From contig JAJDDV010000058.1 in assembly GCA_029260135.1 (NCBI GenBank), positions 1-64,000 on the forward strand: a DNA stretch of 64,000 bases, written 5' to 3'. A program made the position numbers and the translations under genes. The notes beneath the pieces are model-generated. The model did not search any database. It had not been told where the DNA came from and worked only from the letters and a program-made list of their open reading frames with translations. Every line of letters begins with the position of its first letter. Positions within the stretch are counted from its first letter, which is position 1. Origin of the DNA: Phycisphaerae bacterium (GTDB lineage Bacteria > Planctomycetota > Phycisphaerae > UBA1845). Below, piece after piece: positions 43,141 through 49,550 of the stretch.

Positions 43141-44403
43141 TTATACGCGGTTCATCGCCTCCGCCAAGCGTACGACCCGTTGGGCTCGTTTGACGACGGG
43201 GGGGTCTATCATCTTGGTGCCGAGGGAGACGACGCCGAGGCCTTTGCGCGTGGCGTCTTCGAAGGCGTCGACGATTCGGCGGGCCTTGGTCAGCTCGGCC
43301 TCGGTGGGGGCGAAGGCGTCGTGGATGACGGCGATCTGTCGAGGGTGGATGCAGCCCTTGCCGTCGAAGCCGAGGGACTTGGCTTCGAGGACGCTGTCGC
43401 GGAGGGCGTCCATATTGCCGACGTCGGAGAAGACGCTGTCGATCGGCTGGACGCCGGCCGCGCGGGCGGCGTTAACCACCTGGGCACGAGCCCAGAAGCT
43501 CTCGCTACCTTGCTGCGTTCGGGCGGCACCGATGTCGGCCGTGTAGTCTTCAAGGCCAATCGTCAGAGCGATGACGTTTGGCGAGGCGGTGGCGATGTCA
43601 TACGCGCGGATCGCGCCGAGGGCGCTTTCGACGATCGGCATCAAGTAGACGCGAGGTGCGTTCGCGCAGGCTGAAGCCTGCGGCTCGGGCGGTGGATTCT
43701 TCGTCGCTTCGTCGCTTCGTCGCTCCGTCGCTCCACATACCACTTGTTTGATTCGCTCGTCGACCTTTCGCACCTGCTCGGGGTCTTCGACCTTTGGGAT
43801 CAGGATGACGTGGACGTTGTGTGCGGCGATGACGTCGAGGTCTTCGAGGCCTCGATCGCCCTGGTTGATTCGCACCATGCGTTCCGAGCAGCGGAAGTCG
43901 ATGGTTCGCAGCGCATTGCGCACGAGAATGCGGGCGGCGTCCTTCTCGGGCGGCGCGACGCTGTCTTCGAGGTCCAGGATGATGCCGTCGGGATTGTGCA
44001 GTCCGGCGTTGAGCATGAACTTGGGTTCGTTGCCGGGCAGGTAGAGTCGAGAACGGCGGAAGCGGTCGCGCTCGGTGGTGGTGTCGGTGCCGGGCAAGCG
44101 GTCCTGGAGGAAGCCGTCGCCGACGTCGAGGCCCAATCTGCGGACAGCCGCTTCGACGCGAGCGGTCAGGACGAACGGGAGTGCGCCGTTGTCTTCGATC
44201 TCGACATTGGCGTTGGCCAGCCCGAGGGCTTCGAGTTCGTCGCTGATGAGTTGGCGGGTCGCGTCGCCATACATCGACTCGACTTTGCTCTTGAGGTCCA
44301 GGGCGATTCCGCCGGAATCGGTGGGCGTGATCTTCACCCAGCAATCGGAACGTGCGTCCGGTCCTCGTCGTCCGGCTTCAGCGGTATTGGTCTTGTTGGT
44401 CAT
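43141..44403 (-). CDS. citDE: Fused citrate lyase acyl-carrier (CitD) and beta subunit (CitE)
   Basis: 420 residues. The N-terminal about 95 residues match CitD: RSDCWVKITPTDSGG around the serine that would carry the prosthetic group, then LKSKVESMYGDATRQLISDE and NVEIEDNGALPFVLTARVEA. The remainder is CitE/HpcH-like lyase: RSRLYLPGNEPKFMLNAG, DGIILDLEDSVAP, MVRINQ, VYLMPIVESALGAI and IGLEDYTADIGA. CitE cleaves the acyl-ACP to acetyl-ACP and a 2-oxoacid. CitD and CitE are normally separate. Near the middle is an about 26-residue insertion (ERRSDEATKNPPPEPQ...) encoded by an 8-bp tandem repeat and a hairpin element, with potential for frameshift switching. Confidence 0.9.
   Translation of the reverse strand: MTNKTNTAEAGRRGPDARSDCWVKITPTDSGGIALDLKSKVESMYGDATRQLISDELEALGLANANVEIEDNGALPFVLTARVEAAVRRLGLDVGDGFLQDRLPGTDTTTERDRFRRSRLYLPGNEPKFMLNAGLHNPDGIILDLEDSVAPPEKDAARILVRNALRTIDFRCSERMVRINQGDRGLEDLDVIAAHNVHVILIPKVEDPEQVRKVDERIKQVVCGATERRSDEATKNPPPEPQASACANAPRVYLMPIVESALGAIRAYDIATASPNVIALTIGLEDYTADIGAARTQQGSESFWARAQVVNAARAAGVQPIDSVFSDVGNMDALRDSVLEAKSLGFDGKGCIHPRQIAVIHDAFAPTEAELTKARRIVDAFEDATRKGLGVVSLGTKMIDPPVVKRAQRVVRLAEAMNRV
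43665..43682 (+). repeat. TGAA-loop hairpin, family C, in frame within citDE
   Basis: Stem CGCAGGC / GCCTGCG with a TGAA loop, flanked by GTTCG and GCTCGGG as at 21249-21266. Compared with that copy, the stem carries a compensatory pair change. It encodes part of a PPPEPQASACANAP insertion that other CitE proteins lack. Confidence 0.75.
43700..43734 (+). repeat. Octanucleotide tandem repeat (TTCGTCGC x4) inside citDE
   Basis: Units at 43700, 43708, 43716 and 43724, the last with one substitution. The unit length of 8 is not a multiple of three, so gain or loss of one unit shifts the citE reading frame. It lies beside the in-frame hairpin at 43665-43682. Confidence 0.85.
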
Positions 44404-44410
44404 GAGCGTG

Positions 44411-44884
44411 CTAGTCGTTGCTTGTTAGTTCCAGTTCCATGAACCGTGCCCCTTCGATTGGATTCTCTCGATAGGCATTTGTGTCCTGGAAACCCAGCGA
44501 TTCATAGAGCGCGACGGCGGCTTCCATGGTCGGGAGGGTATCCAGCCAGATGCGTTCATAGCCGATCTTTCGGGCTTCGTCGATGACGCGGATGGCGAGG
44601 GTTCGCCCCAGGCCGGTGCCCCGGAAGCGCGGTCGTACGTACATTCGCTTAAGTTCGCCGACACCGGGCTGGAACTGGCGGAGTGCGACGCTTCCGGCAA
44701 TGTCGCCGCCGGCGACCGCAAGGAAGAGGCGGCCCATCGGTGGGGCGTAGTCGCCGGGGAGCTGCTCGATCTCGCGCTCGAAGTCCTGGAAGCAGAGGTG
44801 GAAGCCCAGGCTGTCGGCGTACTCATTGAAGATTGCGCGAACGGCATCGGTGTGCTCGCTTGTGTGGGCTTCGATGAGGTTCAT
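44411..44884 (-). CDS. GNAT-family N-acetyltransferase
   Basis: 157 residues from the ATG at 44884. Motif order is GNAT: beta-strand GRLFLAVAGGDIAGSVALR, acetyl-CoA loop VRPRFRGTGLGRTLA (R-x-x-G-x-G), then GYERIWLDTLPTMEAAVALY and ESLGF. The nearest description is a MarR-linked/YjcF-type GNAT acting on small molecules; the substrate is unknown. It lies between prpD and citDE, 7 bases before citDE, so it is expressed with the operon. It may modify the lyase or be an unrelated passenger, because hairpin repeats adjoin its 5' side. Confidence 0.88.
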   Translation of the reverse strand: MNLIEAHTSEHTDAVRAIFNEYADSLGFHLCFQDFEREIEQLPGDYAPPMGRLFLAVAGGDIAGSVALRQFQPGVGELKRMYVRPRFRGTGLGRTLAIRVIDEARKIGYERIWLDTLPTMEAAVALYESLGFQDTNAYRENPIEGARFMELELTSND

Positions 44885-44919
44885 GTGGTCGTCTTCATGT
44901 TCGAGGCCTCGCGGTCTTC

Positions 44920-44944
44920 CACCGGTTGGAAACCGGTGCCACAC
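44920..44944 (-). repeat. GTGTGG-flanked hairpin, family B copy 2
   Basis: Stem CACCGGTT / AACCGGTG with a GGA loop, then CCACAC; identical core to 38436-38460. It sits in the prpD-GNAT gap next to 44980-45004. Confidence 0.8.
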
Positions 44945-44979
44945 AGAGTGATCGCGCGACAGATTCCATCCAAGTCCGG

Positions 44980-45004
44980 CACTGCTCACAGAGCAGTGGC
45001 ACAC
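44980..45004 (-). repeat. GTGTGC-flanked hairpin, family B, variant stem
   Basis: Stem CACTGCTC / GAGCAGTG with an ACA loop, then GCACAC. Same layout as 44920-44944 but with a different stem, so the constant part is the flank and the pairing rather than the stem sequence. Confidence 0.75.
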
Positions 45005-45025
45005 AACGCGTCGCTCCGTCGCCTC

Positions 45026-46402
45026 TTAGTGCCTGTCCGCGACGGTCAGCGCCATCAGTTTGCCGACGTCGTCGATGGTGTCCAGTGCGAAGATGGCCTC
45101 GCGGAGCTGGGATCGCCGGCTTTCGCTCATGATCGGTTCGGCCAGGGCATCGAATTTCACTTTGATGTCGTCGATCGTCATCGGGTCGCGAGGGTCACCC
45201 TTGGGCACGTCGACCTGGTGCGTGAGCTGGCGGCCGTCCGTCGTCGTTATCGTTACGCGGGAACACTGTTTGGCCGGGAAGGCCTCTTCGAACTCCTGAT
45301 TGGCGACGACCTTGACCTTCGTCATCTGCGAGCGGAGGCGGTTGTCCCAGAGCTTCTCCTCCGTGAATTCCTGTGGCGTGACGCGCCCCTCAGCCAGGGC
45401 GGCGGCGATGCAGTAGGGGAGGCTGTGGTCGGCGGACTCCTTGCTCTGCGGGTCGTACTTGGCCGGGTCGGAGAGGATGTCAGCCGCACGGGCGATACTG
45501 TCAATCCGAACCTCCGTGATGTCCTCCGCATTGAGGCTGTGCTCTTTGAGAATGTGGAGCGTCGCGGAGACGGGCGAGTGCATGAGGGCTTCGATGGGGA
45601 AGGACTTCATGCCGCAATCCGTAATCATGAGTCGTTTGCCGAGTTCGTTGGTTATCCAACTGTAATCCCATCCCGTACCGAGGCAGTGTTCCATGCCCTC
45701 TTTGCCCTCGATGACACCTTCGGGGCCGGTGTATCCCTTTTGCGCGAGGAGGACGGCTTCGACGCCGGCGCGCGTGGCCATCGGGCTGACGGTGTTCTTC
45801 ATCATGGTGAGCTTGCCGGCCACGGCGCAGCCGAGGGTGAAGCAGCGAACGCTGGCGATGCCGATGGCGTGCTGCATCTTCTCCCAGTCGAGGCCGATCA
45901 TGCGTCCGGCGACGACGGGTGCGGCGTAGCCCATCAGTGTGGCGTGATGCCATCCTCGCTCGCGAATTCCAGGCAGGGCGATGTGGCAGAGTCGCTGACC
46001 CATTTCGTAGGCGATGATGATGCCGACGATCAGGTCCTTTCCGGTCAGGTGATCCCGTTCGGCCAGTGCCATCGGCGCGGAGAGTAGATCGCTGGGGTGC
46101 GAGGGGTCCTGCTTCCAGTAGATGTCGTTGTAGTCCATCGCGCGGATCATCAACGCGTTGAGCATCGATGCGCTCAGCGGGTTGAGCTTCTCGCCCGATC
46201 CGATGACGCTGCACTTACCTGGTCCGGCGACCTCGCGCTCGTGTTCGAGGAAGATCTTGACGTCGTGGACCTGATAGCCGCCGAGTGCGCAGCCGAGGGT
46301 GTCGTAGAGGAAGCGCTTGGCTGCATCGACAGCGTCGGCGGGGATGTCTTCGTACTTCAGGTTACACGCCCAGCGGGCGAGGGTCTCAGTGTGTGTTGGC
46401 AT
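45026..46402 (-). CDS. MmgE/PrpD-family dehydratase (2-methylcitrate dehydratase-like)
   Basis: 458 residues, normal for PrpD. Family features: ARWACNLKYEDIPADAV near the start, DTLGCALGG, the active-site-like NALMIRAMDYNDIYW and SDLLSAPMALAE region, then GWHHATLMGYAAPVVAGRM and CFTLGCAVAGKLTMMKN. PrpD dehydrates 2-methylcitrate, and in some cases citrate, to the cis-aconitate-type alkene without an iron-sulfur cluster. In this operon it sits with an aconitase-family hydratase and citrate lyase subunits, consistent with work on a citrate-like tricarboxylate. The exact substrate is unproven. Confidence 0.9.
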   Translation of the reverse strand: MPTHTETLARWACNLKYEDIPADAVDAAKRFLYDTLGCALGGYQVHDVKIFLEHEREVAGPGKCSVIGSGEKLNPLSASMLNALMIRAMDYNDIYWKQDPSHPSDLLSAPMALAERDHLTGKDLIVGIIIAYEMGQRLCHIALPGIRERGWHHATLMGYAAPVVAGRMIGLDWEKMQHAIGIASVRCFTLGCAVAGKLTMMKNTVSPMATRAGVEAVLLAQKGYTGPEGVIEGKEGMEHCLGTGWDYSWITNELGKRLMITDCGMKSFPIEALMHSPVSATLHILKEHSLNAEDITEVRIDSIARAADILSDPAKYDPQSKESADHSLPYCIAAALAEGRVTPQEFTEEKLWDNRLRSQMTKVKVVANQEFEEAFPAKQCSRVTITTTDGRQLTHQVDVPKGDPRDPMTIDDIKVKFDALAEPIMSESRRSQLREAIFALDTIDDVGKLMALTVADRH

Positions 46403-46423
46403 TCAAATGCTCCTTCAAATAAA

Positions 46424-46456
46424 GCTGTCAGCCCTCAGCCGTCAGCCGTCAGCCAG
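46424..46456 (+). repeat. Left flank repeat of four-helix-bundle cassette
   Basis: A run of degenerate 7-mers (GTCAGCC / CTCAGCC): AAGCTGTCAGCCCTCAGCC followed by two GTCAGCC units. The opposite flank at 46836-46863 is the imperfect reverse complement. Confidence 0.75.
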
Positions 46457-46466
46457 ATCTGTATTC

Positions 46467-46820
46467 TCATCGTCTCAGGCGCTGGTTCAGGCCCGTTAAC
46501 ATCCTCTTGATTTCCCGAACGCGCTCGTCAACGACGGCATGATCGGATTCGGTTACGTACTTCAGGTCTCGCGCGAGCAGCAGGAAATACTCGACTTCGC
46601 TGGCCGAGCCGAGCGCCATGTCAACGAACCGCGCGAAGTCCTTGTCGGTATGGCGGCAGCAGCCCTCCGCCAGATTCGCGCAAATCGATGCACAGGCGCG
46701 CCGAAGCTGGCTGGTCAGTCCGAAGCGTTCTTCTTGTGGAAATGTACGCGTGACTTTGTAGACACGAAGCGTCAGTCCATGGCTTTTCTGCCAGACACTC
46801 AAGTCTCGAAAGTCCTGCAT
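46467..46820 (-). CDS. Four-helix-bundle protein (S23/IVS family, TIGR02436-like)
   Basis: 117 residues: MQDFRDLSVWQKSHGLTLRV, then FPQEERFGLTSQLRRACASI and ANLAEGC, the standard signature of this family, first known from proteins encoded in 23S rRNA intervening sequences. The proteins form helical bundles and spread as small cassettes; their biochemical role is unknown. Here the gene is inserted between prpD and the HD hydrolase and is bordered by inverted GTCAGCC/GGCTGAT repeats (46424-46456 and 46836-46863). Confidence 0.9.
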   Translation of the reverse strand: MQDFRDLSVWQKSHGLTLRVYKVTRTFPQEERFGLTSQLRRACASICANLAEGCCRHTDKDFARFVDMALGSASEVEYFLLLARDLKYVTESDHAVVDERVREIKRMLTGLNQRLRR

Positions 46821-46835
46821 CCCTCTTTCCTTTGC

Positions 46836-46863
46836 TGAGAGCTGACAGCTGATGGCTGATGGC
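46836..46863 (+). repeat. Right flank repeat of four-helix-bundle cassette
   Basis: GCTGAGAGCTGACAG followed by two TGATGGC units; an imperfect inverted copy of 46424-46456. Its edge is at the stop codon of the HD-hydrolase gene (46863-46865). Confidence 0.75.
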
Positions 46864-47414
46864 TACTTCCTCTTCCCCAGTCCGCACGCGATGTCGAAAT
46901 CGATGAAATCGGCGTGGTGGAAGATGAGCGATTCGGTCGTTCGTTGCACGTGGTCGCCCTCTTTCGAGTGGGTCGCGACGATGTGCATGACCTCGTCGGG
47001 CAGGCCATGCTTCCAGCACATGCCGACGCCGGAGAAGGGGTGTCGCAGCATCTCACCGCGATAGCCCTTGGAGGGCGTGCCGTCTTTGCCCTTGACGAAC
47101 TCGATCGGTTTGCCGACGTCAGCCAACAGGGACCCAGCCACGAGATGGTCGTGGTGGATCGGCATGCGATTGCCCCAGACGCCGTTGAGGACCTTCTCGA
47201 TGGCGAGGCACATCTGCGCGCACGAGCGAACGTGCTCGATGAACTTCATCTCGATGTCGCCGGCGAGGAGTGTGAAGGGGATGTCCAGGAGTTCCTCCGG
47301 CGTCCATCCGCCGGTGGTGATGGAATCTTCCCAGACGTCGATCACTTTCTCGCGGAGTGTGGCGTCTTTGATCTCCGCGATTTCGGGTAAGAGTTCTTGG
47401 ATTCTGTTACGCAT
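46863..47414 (-). CDS. HD-domain metal-dependent phosphohydrolase-like protein
   Basis: 183 residues from the ATG at 47414. Metal-site residues: IHHDHLVAGSLLADVGKP (HD), RHPFSGVGMCWKHGLP (a second His), ATHSKEGD and IFHHADFIDFD near the end. HD proteins of this size hydrolyse nucleotides or phosphoesters. In this operon it sits between the aconitase and PrpD-type enzymes, where no HD enzyme is known to be needed, so its link to the pathway is open. The stop codon abuts the four-helix-bundle cassette. Confidence 0.82.
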   Translation of the reverse strand: MRNRIQELLPEIAEIKDATLREKVIDVWEDSITTGGWTPEELLDIPFTLLAGDIEMKFIEHVRSCAQMCLAIEKVLNGVWGNRMPIHHDHLVAGSLLADVGKPIEFVKGKDGTPSKGYRGEMLRHPFSGVGMCWKHGLPDEVMHIVATHSKEGDHVQRTTESLIFHHADFIDFDIACGLGKRK

Positions 47415-47454
47415 GGTGCTGATTCCTTCCGCGCCGGACCATTGTCGTCCGCCG

Positions 47455-49473
47455 TCAGTTGTCCAATGCCAATCGTTCACGGATGACGGCTTCGAAGCCG
47501 CCTTTCACAATGAGTTCCTGGGCCACCTCGCCGAGCGGGGCGAAGGTGTACTCTTCCCCACCGCAGTTGATCTTCGCTCGCTTGAAGTCGATCCGGGCTG
47601 CGGCGCCGGTTCGGATGCTGAGGGCCGCTTCGTGGGCTCCTCGGTCGACAGCGAACGTCGAGCGGAGATTGTCCACGAGCCTTGGGCACTCGATCACGAT
47701 GTATCCGTTATTGAACGCGTTGCGTTTGTAGGTCTGCGAGAAGGAACCCGCGATGACCATCTGAAGGCCTCGGTACTTGAGGGCGGTGGCGGCTTGCTCG
47801 CGGGAGGAACCTGATCCGAAGTTGTAGCCGCCGACGAGGATATCGCCATCGCGGGCGAGCTGCTGAAACTGCGGGTCGTAATTGAGCATGGCCTTGGTGG
47901 CCATCTCGTTCGGGCTCAGGTTCTCCTCATAGGTGAACTCCTTGCCGTAGATGCCGTCGGTGTTGAGATTGTCCTGGGGGACCAGGAGGAGTTCGCCCTC
48001 GATGAGTTCGGGGAAACCGTCGAGGATAGTGACGGGTTTGACGGCGGCGGCGGGGCGGGAGCACGTTTCTATAGAGCTGCCACGACGCAGCGCGTCGTGC
48101 AATGCGGATGGTGCGTCCGGGACGCACCCTACATTTTGGACGGCGCCGGCTCCCGTTGCTGGTGCTGCAATCCTTCCTGCGATGGCGGAGGCCGCGACCA
48201 CGGCGGGGCTGGAAAGATAGACCTGCGCTTCTCTGGAGCCCATTCGGCCCTTGAAATTGCGGTTCGTGGCGGAGATTCCAACTTCGCCGTCCTTGAGGAT
48301 TCCGTCTCCCAGGCCGATGCAGGGTCCACAGCCAGGCGGCAAGGCGACGGCGCCTGCGTCAAGGAGCGTGCCCCAATGACCCAGCCGTGTTGCCTCAGCT
48401 TCAATCTCGCTCGACGCGGCCGCGATGTAGAACGTGACACCGTCGGCCACCTTCTTTCCTTCGATGATCTTCGCGGCTTCGGCGAAGTCTTCCAGTCGGC
48501 CATTGACGCAACTGAGCAGGTAGGCCCGGTGGATCTTCACGTCGCGCGACTGAAGTTCAGGTAGGGGGGTGATCGTCTTGACCTCGTTGGGTCCTGCGAC
48601 GAAGGGTGTGACGGCTGAGAGGTCGAGGTGAAGCTCCTTGGCGTAGTAGGCGTCCGGATCGGCCGAGGGGAGGTCGGGCAGGAGCTGCGCGATCGAGTTC
48701 GGCGTGAGTCGCGGGGTCGCATCGGCGCGATCCTTCATCGTTTGGGCTCGCTCTGCCAGATAGTCGAGCGTGACACCGTCGAAGGGAAAGACACCCGCGA
48801 GCGCTCCCCACTCGGTGGTCATGTTGGCGATGGCCATCCGCTCGTCCATACGGAGCGACGCTGCTCCCTCACCGGTGAATTCGATGCAGCAGTTCAAGAC
48901 CTCGTCCTGATTGAAGCGACCGATCAGTGTAATAATGACGTCTTTTCCACTGACGCCGGGCTGGAGATTGCCGGTCAGGTTGACACGGACGATGTCGGGC
49001 ACCTGCCACCACGTTCGACCCGTCGCCCAGATAGCCGCCGCGTCCGTGCGAACGACGGGGGTCCCCAGGGCGCCCATCGCGCCGTACACGTTCGAGTGTG
49101 AATCGGACGCCACGGCGAATGTGCCCGGAAGAACGAAACCCTCTTCCATCATGATCTGATGACCGATACCGCGACCCGCCGGGAAGAACGTGACGCCTTG
49201 CTCGCCGGCAAATGCCTCGATCTTGGCGTACTTCGCCAGGTTGTCTTCTGCCTTATTCTGGATGTCGTGATCCAGGGCGTAGACAGGCTGAGTGGGATCC
49301 GCGATGCGCTTGGCGCCCATACTCTGAAACTTGGGTATGACGGCGGCGGTGTTGTCGTGGGTCATGACGTGCGCGGGGCGCATCGTCAGAAAGTCACCGG
49401 CCTGGACGCAGTGCTCATCCGATAGCCCGACGGCAAAGCGCTGGGCGATCTTCTCGATCAGGTTCTGTGGCAT
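47455..49473 (-). CDS. Aconitase-family hydratase of the homoaconitase type, single chain
   Basis: 672 residues; large and small subunit domains are on one chain, as in fungal homoaconitase, unlike bacterial LeuC/LeuD. Motifs: MTHDNTAAVIPKFQSMGA, ALDHDIQNKAEDNLAKY, FPAGRGIGHQIMMEEGFVLP, ASDSHSNVYGAMGALGTPVV and TDAAAIWATGRTWWQVP, all strikingly like Lys4. Iron-sulfur cysteines are in SCVNGR and GCGPC. The swivelling domain has YNFGSGSSREQAATALKYRG. An about 30-residue insertion (NVGCVPDAPSALHDALRRG) between the domains is encoded by two hairpin repeats (48081-48132). Reaction: reversible dehydration-hydration of a tricarboxylate, such as homocitrate, citrate or a methyl derivative. Confidence 0.9.
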   Translation of the reverse strand: MPQNLIEKIAQRFAVGLSDEHCVQAGDFLTMRPAHVMTHDNTAAVIPKFQSMGAKRIADPTQPVYALDHDIQNKAEDNLAKYAKIEAFAGEQGVTFFPAGRGIGHQIMMEEGFVLPGTFAVASDSHSNVYGAMGALGTPVVRTDAAAIWATGRTWWQVPDIVRVNLTGNLQPGVSGKDVIITLIGRFNQDEVLNCCIEFTGEGAASLRMDERMAIANMTTEWGALAGVFPFDGVTLDYLAERAQTMKDRADATPRLTPNSIAQLLPDLPSADPDAYYAKELHLDLSAVTPFVAGPNEVKTITPLPELQSRDVKIHRAYLLSCVNGRLEDFAEAAKIIEGKKVADGVTFYIAAASSEIEAEATRLGHWGTLLDAGAVALPPGCGPCIGLGDGILKDGEVGISATNRNFKGRMGSREAQVYLSSPAVVAASAIAGRIAAPATGAGAVQNVGCVPDAPSALHDALRRGSSIETCSRPAAAVKPVTILDGFPELIEGELLLVPQDNLNTDGIYGKEFTYEENLSPNEMATKAMLNYDPQFQQLARDGDILVGGYNFGSGSSREQAATALKYRGLQMVIAGSFSQTYKRNAFNNGYIVIECPRLVDNLRSTFAVDRGAHEAALSIRTGAAARIDFKRAKINCGGEEYTFAPLGEVAQELIVKGGFEAVIRERLALDN
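48081..48099. repeat. Hairpin in frame within the homoaconitase gene
   Basis: Perfect 8-bp stem CACGACGC / GCGTCGTG with a three-base loop. With the next hairpin (48110-48132) it makes up the in-frame insertion between the two domains of the enzyme. Confidence 0.75.
48110..48132 (-). repeat. GTAG-flanked hairpin, family A, in frame within the homoaconitase gene
   Basis: Perfect 8-bp stem GGTGCGTC / GACGCACC with a three-base loop, then CTAC (GTAG first on the coding strand). It has the same layout, including the preceding GATG, as 40366-40386. Confidence 0.8.
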
Positions 49474-49550
49474 ATCAACCGTTCTCTATCGGCGAACGCG
49501 GGATGATGGTTTGGAGTCTTCCCGTACCGGCCTGCTACGGGACTCCTGCG

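Noticed and set aside
47455-49473. LeuC (isopropylmalate dehydratase large subunit)
   Set aside because: A swivelling small-subunit domain is fused on the same chain and the sequence blocks match homoaconitase/Lys4, not LeuC.
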